Assembly (NCBI GenBank): GCA_017962285.1
Contig: JAGCVR010000171.1
Coordinates: 1 to 8,040 of the forward strand
Direction: 5' to 3'
DNA length: 8,040 nucleotides
Source: Muribaculaceae bacterium
GTDB taxonomy: Bacteria > Bacteroidota > Bacteroidia > Bacteroidales > Muribaculaceae
The notes below the pieces were generated by a model that was not told the origin of the DNA, ran no database searches, and worked only from the letters and a program-made list of their open reading frames with translations. Positions 1 to 5,499 of this stretch are shown one piece after another. Made by a program: the position numbers and the translations under genes. Each line of letters begins with the position of its first letter. The first letter of the stretch is position 1.

Positions 1-119
1 AGTGGATACGTTTGACAGTATCGGCTGCCGGTCTGCGCATTATCAACCGCATCGGTTTGGATGCCGCACTGAAGAAGGCTGCTGCAGAAGGAAATTTAAC
101 AGAAATCAGAACTTTGTAA
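1..119 (+). CDS. rpmB: 50S ribosomal protein L28, 3' end (partial)
   Basis: The window opens inside this gene; the reading frame starts at base 3 and ends at the TAA at 117-119. The 38 visible residues run from [20 protein letters not shown] to the C-terminus TEIRTL. The segment with '[10 protein letters not shown]' followed by 'IGLDAAL' is the usual C-terminal part of bacterial L28, a component of the large ribosomal subunit. The N-terminal half lies outside the window. The stop codon is 12 bases ahead of the L33 start, and the order L28-L33-DUF4295 is common in Bacteroidota, which supports the call. The gene is almost certainly cotranscribed with the next two. Confidence 0.93.
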   Translation, partial: WIRLTVSAAGLRIINRIGLDAALKKAAAEGNLTEIRTL

Positions 120-131
120 AACAGGAAAATT

Positions 132-320
132 ATGGCAAAGAAAGCTAAAGGCGATAGAATTCAAGTTATCCTTGAGTGCACAGAGCAGAAGGCAAGTGGT
201 GTTCCCGGAATGTCGCGCTATATTACGACAAAGAATCGCAAGAACACAACCGAGCGTCTTGAGTTAAAGAAATACAATCCATACCTGAAGAAGGTAACGG
301 TACATAAGGAAATCAAGTAA
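132..320 (+). CDS. rpmG: 50S ribosomal protein L33
   Basis: A 62-residue basic protein beginning [20 protein letters not shown] and ending in a Lys-rich tail ([15 protein letters not shown]). The '[25 protein letters not shown]' pattern is diagnostic of L33. It has a single Cys (in LECTE) instead of the two CxxC pairs of zinc-binding L33, so it appears to be the zinc-independent form. The length is normal to slightly long for the family. It sits between rpmB and the DUF4295 gene with gaps of 12 and 14 bases, so one transcript is expected. The start is the first ATG after the rpmB stop. Confidence 0.97.
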   Translation: MAKKAKGDRIQVILECTEQKASGVPGMSRYITTKNRKNTTERLELKKYNPYLKKVTVHKEIK

Positions 321-334
321 AAACTTTTTAAGAT

Positions 335-484
335 ATGGCAAAAAAAGTAGTTGCAACGCTTCAGACCGGTGAAGGTCGCATGTATAGCAAAGTGATAAAG
401 ATGGTTCGCTCGGCTAAGACAGGTGCGTACGTGTTTGAGGAGAAGATGGTTCCCAACGATAAGGTTGACGAGGCATTGAAATAA
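335..484 (+). CDS. DUF4295 family small basic protein
   Basis: A 49-residue protein starting MAKKVVATLQTGEGRMYSKV and ending NDKVDEALK, with stop TAA at 482-484. The Lys/Arg-rich N-terminus, 'VIKMVRSAKTGAYVFEEKMV' core and C-terminal 'V.EALK' match my recollection of DUF4295, a family known from Bacteroidota and usually found straight after rpmG. Its position here, 14 bases after the L33 stop, is the expected one. The function is not established; size, charge and operon suggest a ribosome-associated protein, but that is inference. In many relatives ftsY follows this gene. Here a terminator follows instead, so the ribosomal operon ends with it. Confidence 0.88.
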   Translation: MAKKVVATLQTGEGRMYSKVIKMVRSAKTGAYVFEEKMVPNDKVDEALK

Positions 485-498
485 TCCCGACGATAGAC

Positions 499-516
499 TG
501 CGAGTTCCGACTCGCG
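499..516 (+). other. Short hairpin with UCCG loop before the terminator
   Basis: GCGAGT (500-505) pairs with ACTCGC (510-515) around the tetraloop TCCG, a member of the UNCG class, with an extra T-G wobble at 499/516. No T-run follows, so it is not itself a terminator. It lies 15 bases after the DUF4295 stop and 15 bases ahead of the terminator stem. It might protect the 3' end of the ribosomal mRNA from exonucleases. A chance hairpin cannot be excluded. Confidence 0.35.
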
Positions 517-530
517 AAATCATAAATCAG

Positions 531-565
531 GCTTGCATTTCCCATTTGGGAGATGCAAGTTTTTT
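531..565 (+). terminator. Intrinsic terminator of the rpmB-rpmG-DUF4295 operon
   Basis: A 12-base-pair stem is formed by CTTGCATTTCCC (532-543) and GGGAGATGCAAG (548-559), with one internal G-T wobble, a 4-base loop ATTT and a run of six T at 560-565. G531 can add a further wobble with T560. This is a textbook Rho-independent terminator, 47 bases beyond the DUF4295 stop. It separates the ribosomal genes from the exported-protein operon downstream. Confidence 0.9.
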
Positions 566-586
566 ATATAGGTCTTTTGGATTGAG

Positions 587-651
587 GTGGAATCTGTGCC
601 GTGCTACGGGCTGCCAGCCCGTAATACGGTACTGCGTGTTGAAACTTCCAC
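587..651 (+). repeat. REP-like long imperfect palindrome
   Basis: The core is TACGGGCT (605-612), a 3-base loop GCC, and AGCCCGTA (616-623), a perfect 8-base-pair stem. It continues outward as CCGTGC (599-604) against ATACGG (624-629) with one mismatch and one wobble, then 596-598 against 630-632. After an asymmetric internal loop, GTGGAA (587-592) pairs with TTCCAC (646-651). There is no T-run, and it stands between a terminator and a promoter. A GC-rich 'ACGGGCT..AGCCCGT' palindrome in intergenic space resembles REP elements mobilised by TnpA-REP (RAYT) transposases. Only one copy is in the window, so its repetitive nature is inferred. Confidence 0.55.
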
Positions 652-685
652 TTTCCTTTTCTTTGTGAAAATATCGTTTTTGGTA

Positions 686-716
686 TGTGAGAAGTCGCAA
701 AAAAAATGTAAATTTG
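686..716 (+). promoter_or_regulatory. Bacteroidota-type promoter of the SUMF1-MORN operon
   Basis: The -7 box TAAATTTG at 709-716 is a perfect fit to TAnnTTTG. A TGTG (686-689) lies 19 bases upstream, a 3 of 4 match to the TTTG -33 box at the preferred spacing. Transcription would begin near 720-724, giving a leader of roughly 20-25 bases before the ATG at 745. The leader is A-rich (AAAGAGAAAGAAG) with only a weak GA-rich Shine-Dalgarno resemblance. Confidence 0.7.
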
Positions 717-744
717 CAAGATTTATAAAGAGAAAGAAGCAAAC

Positions 745-1566
745 ATGATAAGACTTTCAGTAACATTAGTGATTATTTTCTGTTCGGCGGCGATGATGAT
801 TGTGAACGGTCAGAGTTCCCGCAGTTCCCGCTCGCGGAGCGCGAATCATGCACCAGTGGAGCAGAAAAGTGATAGCAGGAGCGCAGAGAGTGCGAGCACA
901 GAAGAAGTATATGAGTTCAGAGGTCCGAAGCGAGGCAGCGTGCTTTCAAGAAGAGTGCTTCAGGATCGCAGTGCGGAACAGGATGAGGCCGTGAGGAGAA
1001 TATGGATGAATATGGTGGATATACCCGGCACGAATTTCAAGATGGGTCGCTACGAAATAACGCAAGGCGAATGGACTGCTATAATGGGTGCGGATCCATC
1101 GAATTTTGATGGAGATAATCTGCCGGTTGAGAATGTGAGTGTTGAGGATTGCGAATTGTTCATTGCAAAGTTAAACAGGCTCAGCGGACGCCGTTATCGC
1201 CTGCCTACCCGGACAGAATGGATTAAGGCCGCTACCGGTCAGGACGAGATCGTCCTGGAAGCAGGCAAGAGCAACACACTCTCGGATGATGTGAACTATG
1301 AAAATATGTCGTGGTATGCTGGCAACAGTGGCAACAGGACGCATGATGTGGGCAGCAAGACTGCCAACATGTATGGTTTGTTTGATATGAACGGAAATGT
1401 ACAGGAATGGTGTGTGAACGACGACCAAAACATTAAGAGCGAAGTTCTGACGAGTGGTGGCGCATACGACTGTGAAAAGATGCGGTTGCTGATGGAGGCG
1501 GTGACTACTGCCGGCAAGGGCGACCGTTCTTCGACCTGTGGCCTGAGATTGTTGCATGAAAAGTAG
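745..1566 (+). CDS. Exported SUMF1/FGE-fold protein, short divergent form
   Basis: A 273-residue protein with an N-terminal signal peptide (hydrophobic residues 4-20, likely cleavage near NGQ, 21-23), a Ser/Arg-rich low-complexity linker (about 24-85) and a C-terminal formylglycine-generating-enzyme/sulfatase-modifying-factor fold (about 88-272). Recognisable family motifs are MVDIPG, RYEITQGEW, the YRLPT.TEW block (151-159), GLFDMNGNVQEWC (211-223) and the final GLRLL. The domain is shortened: the acidic and His-containing stretch that normally separates the 'F.MG' turn from the 'YE.TQ' strand is missing. In human FGE the catalytic copper is held by Cys336 and Cys341 in GGSYMC....C. Here the aligned positions are Cys243 (in GGAYDC) and Leu248, so true FGE activity is unlikely. 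It is the first gene of the operon, 18 bases ahead of a paralogue. The role is unknown; a structural or ligand-binding periplasmic or surface protein is the best guess. Confidence 0.82.
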   Translation: MIRLSVTLVIIFCSAAMMIVNGQSSRSSRSRSANHAPVEQKSDSRSAESASTEEVYEFRGPKRGSVLSRRVLQDRSAEQDEAVRRIWMNMVDIPGTNFKMGRYEITQGEWTAIMGADPSNFDGDNLPVENVSVEDCELFIAKLNRLSGRRYRLPTRTEWIKAATGQDEIVLEAGKSNTLSDDVNYENMSWYAGNSGNRTHDVGSKTANMYGLFDMNGNVQEWCVNDDQNIKSEVLTSGGAYDCEKMRLLMEAVTTAGKGDRSSTCGLRLLHEK

Positions 1567-1584
1567 ATTATAAAGGGAAACGTT

Positions 1585-2667
1585 ATGAAAAGATATATAG
1601 CTATATTGGTGCTGACAGTGTCGATGCTGATGCTTCCGTGTGAGAATTATGCACAAAGTCCGCAAGGACGTTTTGCTCCCACCCGCAAGACTCAGGGAAC
1701 AGAGCAAAGTACAACGAATAACAGAGACTTGTCGGGACAGCAGTCTGGTCGTTTTGCCCCTTCAAAGAGATCTGGCTCTTCCGTTTCGGACAATAGTGCC
1801 ACGATGCCGAGGGGAGAAACTACAACGAGAAATCGCAATACACAAGCGGGCGAAACCGTGAACGATGTACGTCGGGGTAATATGTCGTCTAATTATTATT
1901 CTGCTTCGTCGGAACCGCGACTGACAGGAAAAACGATTAAGGACCGCAGAAAATATGAGATTCTTCAGCGATTGATCGACAACATGTTGGAGATAGACGG
2001 AGGTTCATTCTATATGGGAGCCACGTCGGAACAGCAAGCCGATGCCTACGATACCGAAGCGCCGATGCACTATGTTACCGTTTCTTCGTTCTTCTTGAAT
2101 AAATATGAGGTTAGCCAGGCGGAATGGAATGCCGTGATGGACCAATATCCATCGAACTATTATGGAGAAGACAAGGACGACTATCCCGTTGAGATGGTGA
2201 GTTGGGTTGAATGTCAGGAGTTCATAGACAAACTTAATGACCTGACAGGATTGCGTTTCAGATTGCCCACCGATGCCGAATGGGAATATGCCGCGCGTGG
2301 CGGTGTCCTGAGCAATGGATATAAATATTCTGGCGCCAATGATGTGGACTGTATTTCGTGGCACAAGGGCAACAGCGATCAGCATCCCCATCCAGTGGGG
2401 ACACGCGGTGCGAATGAACTCGGGTTGTACGACATGAACGGGAATGTTTGGGAATGGTGCCAGGATTGGTATGCTAACGATTATTTTGCCAAGAGTAACG
2501 GTGCCACAAACCCGGTGGGACCCATCAGCGGAAGATATAAGATTATCCGTGGCGGGAGCTGGTTCGATGACATTCGCCTGTGTCGCACTTCGAGTCGCTA
2601 TATGAACATCGACACGAATTTTGACCCGGGCACGGGACTGCGTCTGGCGATGGATGTGGATTGGTAA
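1585..2667 (+). CDS. Exported SUMF1/FGE-fold protein with full-length domain
   Basis: A 360-residue protein: signal peptide 1-23 (MKRYIAILVLTVSMLML.., cleavage near NYAQ), a long polar, probably disordered linker (24-120) carrying two GRFAP[TS] motifs, and a complete SUMF1/FGE domain (about 130-357). Family landmarks are EIDGGSFYMG (136-145), EAPMHYVTV, YEVSQAEW (174-181), PVEMVSW, FRLPTDAEWEYAARGG (225-240), LGLYDMNGNVWEWCQDWY (279-296), RGGSW (322-326) and GLRLA. Where FGE has its two copper-binding cysteines this protein has Asp328 and Cys333, so the pair is incomplete and formylglycine formation is doubtful. Many Bacteroidota proteins keep this fold without that activity, GldK and GldJ of gliding/type IX secretion among them, but this one does not look like either. 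It lies 18 bases after its paralogue, and its stop overlaps the earliest possible ATG of the MORN gene (TAATG at 2665-2669). Confidence 0.88.
   Translation: MKRYIAILVLTVSMLMLPCENYAQSPQGRFAPTRKTQGTEQSTTNNRDLSGQQSGRFAPSKRSGSSVSDNSATMPRGETTTRNRNTQAGETVNDVRRGNMSSNYYSASSEPRLTGKTIKDRRKYEILQRLIDNMLEIDGGSFYMGATSEQQADAYDTEAPMHYVTVSSFFLNKYEVSQAEWNAVMDQYPSNYYGEDKDDYPVEMVSWVECQEFIDKLNDLTGLRFRLPTDAEWEYAARGGVLSNGYKYSGANDVDCISWHKGNSDQHPHPVGTRGANELGLYDMNGNVWEWCQDWYANDYFAKSNGATNPVGPISGRYKIIRGGSWFDDIRLCRTSSRYMNIDTNFDPGTGLRLAMDVDW
1666..1770 (+). repeat. Two GRFAP-type peptide repeats in the linker
   Basis: The encoded segments GRFAPTRK (residues 28-35, bases 1666-1689) and GRFAPSKR (residues 55-62, bases 1747-1770) repeat within the polar linker of the second SUMF1-fold protein. 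The DNA copies share GGNCGTTTTGC but differ at several codon positions, so this is an old duplication or a motif kept by selection on the protein. It may be a short binding motif. Confidence 0.6.
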
Positions 2668-2690
2668 TGATAATGTTGCAGATAAAAATA

Positions 2691-3269
2691 ATGAAAGTGA
2701 ATATGAGAAGAAGTATAGTGATATTATTTTTCGTGATAATGCTTATGCCGCAAATGGTCAGCAGTAAGATCGTGACATTGTCGGGGCTGGTAGAAGAACC
2801 GAAGAAGACAGTGGAACAGACCACAACGCCTCAAACGGCTAATGTGGTTAATCAAAATTATAATAATGTGTCGTCATCTCCGGCTGCATTTGTGAGAAAT
2901 GTCATGAACGAGAATTGGAACAGTCCGCTTGGTCGTGGCAGTTACACCGGCGATTGGGACGACGAGATATTGGCTCCGCATGGCGAAGGGGTGATGCTCT
3001 TTGATGACGGGAGTATCTACTTCGGTGGTTTTGTTGATGGGAACTTCGAGGGTAGTAGCTGTTGCTACTATATGCCTTCGGGTGAGCGTTTCAAGGGGGC
3101 GTTTAAGGGAAACCTATGGAAAGAAGGAGAATATGTTACCCCCGATGGGGAATTCATATTCAAGGGGGAGTTCCGTGCCAATCCGGGTGAAACCGTGTCG
3201 AGTCCGTGGAACGGGACTTGGTATAACAAAAGCGGGGCTATTGAGCAGACGGTGCGTGAAGGCCGCTGA
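2691..3269 (+). CDS. Exported MORN-repeat protein
   Basis: From the ATG at 2691 the product has 192 residues: a signal peptide (basic MKVNMRR, hydrophobic 9-22, likely cleavage near VSS), a Thr/Gln/Asn-rich linker (about 38-65) and a C-terminal block of MORN-like repeats (about 84-163). The repeats read YTGDWDDE...HGEGVMLFDDG, YFGGFVDGNFEG...PSG, FKGAFKGNLWKEGEYVTPDG and FKGEF, following the family pattern Y.G.(W/F)..G...G.G......DG. MORN repeats form beta-hairpin ladders used for binding proteins, lipids or wall-like surfaces. Start choices in frame are ATG at 2667 (overlapping the previous stop), 2673, 2691 and 2703. 2691 is preferred because it and 2703 give a normal signal peptide. Being last in the operon suggests that it acts with the two SUMF1-fold proteins. 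Its last 32 bases overlap the opposite-strand lipoprotein gene. Confidence 0.78.
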   Translation: MKVNMRRSIVILFFVIMLMPQMVSSKIVTLSGLVEEPKKTVEQTTTPQTANVVNQNYNNVSSSPAAFVRNVMNENWNSPLGRGSYTGDWDDEILAPHGEGVMLFDDGSIYFGGFVDGNFEGSSCCYYMPSGERFKGAFKGNLWKEGEYVTPDGEFIFKGEFRANPGETVSSPWNGTWYNKSGAIEQTVREGR

Positions 3270-3867
3270 TGTGGGCTGAGTCGAGCAGGTTGAAATAGCG
3301 TTGCTGAATGATATGGGCCACGGCGGGATGCGACTGCGTTATGCCAGCCACAATATGTTTTTGCAGTGAATCCTGCAAAAGACTGTCTTTCTGGTTCATT
3401 CTCATTTCCTGAGATTGTGTGAGAGTCCTGTTTTCAATCAGAGCTACGTATTCCTGATTGTTTTTCTTTATCTTGCGGCAGATATTGTTGTGTTCAGCAA
3501 TGAACCGGGCATATTCGTGGTTTTGCTTTCCGCCGTGAATGATTAGATTCGACGGGGATATGTCGATAGAAATGGAGTCGGGTGAAAGAATGAAAAACAA
3601 TGGCGGTGTAACGGAATCGAACTGAATGTAGGCAGGAGCCGGCTGGTCGATTTGTCCTTTGAACAGGAAAACGTTGTTGTCGTTCTTCGCCGAGGCAATC
3701 TCAATTCTTTTGCCATAATCTTCATCGAAAACCCAAAGAGTAACGGAATCTCTCGAGAGGGATTGTTCGAGCTGCACCCGAAGTTGGAAACTGCAGTCGG
3801 CATTGTGATTGTCGCAGGCAGTGAGCGCAAATAAAATTGCGCAGGAAATGGTGATTAAGTGTTTCAT
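3238..3867 (-). CDS. DUF4369-like lipoprotein without thioredoxin domain
   Basis: A 209-residue lipoprotein. The signal peptide MKHLITISCAILFALTAC ends in a good lipobox (LTAC), so Cys18 should be lipidated. Residues about 25-125 look like the beta-rich DUF4369 domain (GKRIEIASAK.., FLFKGQID.PAPAYIQFD, FFILSPDSISIDI, IIHGGKQNHEYARF). A Gln/Lys-rich helical part follows (about 120-195). In most relatives known to me DUF4369 is followed by such a helical linker and then a TlpA/AhpC-type thioredoxin domain. Here the protein stops right after the linker, in sequence that overlaps the MORN gene end. This could be a natural DUF4369-only lipoprotein or a truncated TlpA-like protein. ATG 3867 was chosen because the signal peptide begins there; an upstream TTG at 3915 would lie ahead of the promoter. 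It is probably monocistronic, sharing a divergent promoter region with the Ntn hydrolase. Confidence 0.75.
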   Translation of the reverse strand: MKHLITISCAILFALTACDNHNADCSFQLRVQLEQSLSRDSVTLWVFDEDYGKRIEIASAKNDNNVFLFKGQIDQPAPAYIQFDSVTPPLFFILSPDSISIDISPSNLIIHGGKQNHEYARFIAEHNNICRKIKKNNQEYVALIENRTLTQSQEMRMNQKDSLLQDSLQKHIVAGITQSHPAVAHIIQQRYFNLLDSAHISGLHAPSAQ

Positions 3868-3872
3868 GTGTG

Positions 3873-3903
3873 CAAAGTTAATGTGCCGTTTGCAAAAAGC
3901 AAA
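3873..3903 (-). promoter_or_regulatory. Promoter of the DUF4369 lipoprotein gene
   Basis: Read on the minus strand, a perfect -33 box TTTG (3903-3900), exactly 19 bases of spacer and a perfect -7 box TAACTTTG (3880-3873). The -7 box ends only 5 bases before the ATG at 3867, so the transcript would have almost no 5' leader and no ribosome binding site. Confidence 0.72.
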
Positions 3904-3922
3904 AAGATTTGGCACGAAAATG

Positions 3923-3953
3923 TGTGATATGTGTGTGGAAAGTTATAATTTTG
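3923..3953 (+). promoter_or_regulatory. Promoter of the Ntn hydrolase gene
   Basis: The -7 box TAATTTTG (3946-3953) fits TAnnTTTG perfectly. TGTG (3923-3926) lies 19 bases upstream as a 3 of 4 match to the TTTG -33 box. The start of transcription would be near 3957-3961, leaving 10-18 bases before the ATG at 3969 or 3975. This rules out the in-frame TTG at 3909 as the start of translation. The -33 boxes of this promoter and the opposite one are 19 bases apart. Confidence 0.7.
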
Positions 3954-3974
3954 CCGCGTAAAAAGCGAATGATC

Positions 3975-5087
3975 ATGAAAAGAATATCAGTTGCAGTATT
4001 GGCAATAATAGTTGGTGTGATGTGCGTGGACGCATGCACATCGGCGATAGTATCTGGTAAACTGACGAAGAACGGCCGCCCGCTGATGTGGAAAAACCGT
4101 GATACCGGAGACCAGAACAACCGTGTTGAGCGTCATTTGGCAGATAATGGCTGCTATGAATTTGTGGCATTGTTCGATTCCAAGGACCCATGCGACACTG
4201 CCGCCTGGCTTGGGATGAATGAAAAAGGGTTCGCGATAATGAACACGGCTTCGTACAATCTTAATGACGATAACGTGCCTGAGGCAGATATGGACCGTGA
4301 AGGCGTGGTGATGCGGGCTGCCCTTGAGCGTTGCGTGACGGTGGATGATTTTGAGGATCTGTTGCGGGAAATGCCCAAGCCGCTGGGAGTAGAGGCTAAC
4401 TTCGGCGTTATTGACGCCAGTGGAGGCGCTGCTTATTTTGAAACCGGCAATTTCTCTTGGACGCGTTTTAATTTAAGCGATGAGCCGAGCGGTATATTGA
4501 CCCGCACGAACTATTCATACACGGGGCGGAAGAACAAAGGCTGGGGGTATATCCGTGAGCAGAATGAACAGACCTTGCTCGCACCGCACGTCCAGGCATG
4601 CGACATTACGGCATCGCTGTTTACCGAAGTGCTGTCGCGCACGTTCTATCATAGTCTGCTCAACAAGGATTTTACTGAAAGTGGCGATGAATATGTAGTT
4701 GACCAGGATTTTATCCCTCGCAGAATCAGCACGGCATCGGTGGTGTTTGAGGGCGTTATCGCCGGAGAAGACCCGTCACTGACAACTATGTGGATTTCGC
4801 TTGGGTATCCGCCATGTGCCGAGACTTATGCGGTGTGGACCGGCGAGGGTGGTCTGGCTCCGGAACTGCAAGGCGACCCCAGAACTCATCGTTCTCCGCA
4901 GTGCGACAAGGTTAAGGCGCGCAAGGCGAAGGTGTTCGACGTGAAAGGCGGCAACGGCGAGCATTATGTTCATCTCGGCGTGCTTTATAATGCTGAAGGC
5001 ACCGGCATCAGTCAGCAGCTGAAGCCGGTCAATGAGGAGCGTTATCGGCAGGGTTACGAAGAAATTGTAAGGAAAAGGGGAAAATAA
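3975..5087 (+). CDS. Secreted Cys-nucleophile Ntn hydrolase (C45/choloylglycine hydrolase-like)
   Basis: A 370-residue protein with signal peptide MKRISVAVLAIIVGVMCVDA followed directly by Cys21 (CTSAIVSGK). In N-terminal-nucleophile hydrolases of the C45/choloylglycine-hydrolase type, an exposed N-terminal Cys is the catalytic residue. Here signal-peptidase cleavage after VDA would expose it without any other processing. Supporting family features are RPLMWKNRD (35-43), with Arg42 and Asp43 placed like the active-site Arg and Asp of bile salt hydrolase; GFAIMNTAS (Asn90); the GAAYFETG strand; TRTNY (Asn179); and FIPRRIS (Arg249/250). Matching of the later residues was by eye. The enzyme should cleave a non-peptide amide such as an N-acyl amino acid, bile acid amide or beta-lactam-type side chain; the substrate cannot be read from the sequence. 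ATG at 3969 is an alternative start. The DUF486 gene follows 23 bases later, probably on the same transcript. Confidence 0.8.
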   Translation: MKRISVAVLAIIVGVMCVDACTSAIVSGKLTKNGRPLMWKNRDTGDQNNRVERHLADNGCYEFVALFDSKDPCDTAAWLGMNEKGFAIMNTASYNLNDDNVPEADMDREGVVMRAALERCVTVDDFEDLLREMPKPLGVEANFGVIDASGGAAYFETGNFSWTRFNLSDEPSGILTRTNYSYTGRKNKGWGYIREQNEQTLLAPHVQACDITASLFTEVLSRTFYHSLLNKDFTESGDEYVVDQDFIPRRISTASVVFEGVIAGEDPSLTTMWISLGYPPCAETYAVWTGEGGLAPELQGDPRTHRSPQCDKVKARKAKVFDVKGGNGEHYVHLGVLYNAEGTGISQQLKPVNEERYRQGYEEIVRKRGK

Positions 5088-5110
5088 GAAACAAGTTACT
5101 TTATTGAAAA

Positions 5111-5497
5111 ATGATAGGAAGTTACAGTGGTTTGATAACGGTGGGGATGTTGCTGTTGTCGAATGTGTTGATGACATTTGCATGGTATGGTCATTTGAAA
5201 TTGCAGAATATGGGAGTCTCCACCCATTGGCCGTTGATAGCGGTGATATTGTTCTCGTGGGGAATAGCTTTTTTTGAGTATCTTCTCGCCGTGCCTGCCA
5301 ACCGTATAGGTTATGCTGAAAATGGCGGTCCGTTCAGCCTGATAGAGCTGAAGGTGATACAGGAAGTAATTACACTCACGGTGTTCAGCGTGATAGTTAC
5401 CGTGGTGTTTAAGGGAGAGCCGCTGCACTGGAATCATGCGGTGGCGTTCCTGATGCTTGTGGGAGCGGTGTACTTCGCTTTTTTAGAGGTGAAGTAA
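5111..5497 (+). CDS. DUF486 / DMT-family small membrane protein
   Basis: A 128-residue very hydrophobic protein with four predicted membrane segments (about 7-25, 41-60, 84-101, 108-126). The motifs FAWYGHLK (23-30), WGIAFFEYLLAVPANRIGY (50-68) and LIELKVIQEVITL (77-89) are typical of the DUF486 family (COG3169), related to small drug/metabolite transporters. The length is normal for the family. The substrate and physiological role are unknown. It probably shares the promoter of the Ntn hydrolase, 23 bases upstream. It runs into the omega-amidase gene tail to tail with only two bases between stop codons and no visible terminator. Confidence 0.88.
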   Translation: MIGSYSGLITVGMLLLSNVLMTFAWYGHLKLQNMGVSTHWPLIAVILFSWGIAFFEYLLAVPANRIGYAENGGPFSLIELKVIQEVITLTVFSVIVTVVFKGEPLHWNHAVAFLMLVGAVYFAFLEVK

Positions 5498-5499
5498 AA

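Noticed and set aside
527..766. Minus-strand open frame of 79 codons across the gene-free stretch
   Set aside because: It runs through the terminator, the REP-like palindrome and the promoter, has no family resemblance and is probably a by-product of the palindrome.
1171..1707. Minus-strand open frame of 178 codons opposite the first SUMF1-fold gene
   Set aside because: The plus strand encodes clear SUMF1 motifs over the same bases, and the translation has no domain; it is a shadow frame.
3238..3300. Bidirectional terminator between the converging MORN and lipoprotein genes
   Set aside because: No stable stem with flanking A and T runs was found in or near the overlap.
3909..3974. Longer N-terminus for the Ntn hydrolase from TTG at 3909
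   Set aside because: It would place a charged stretch ahead of a good signal peptide, and the predicted promoter lies inside it.
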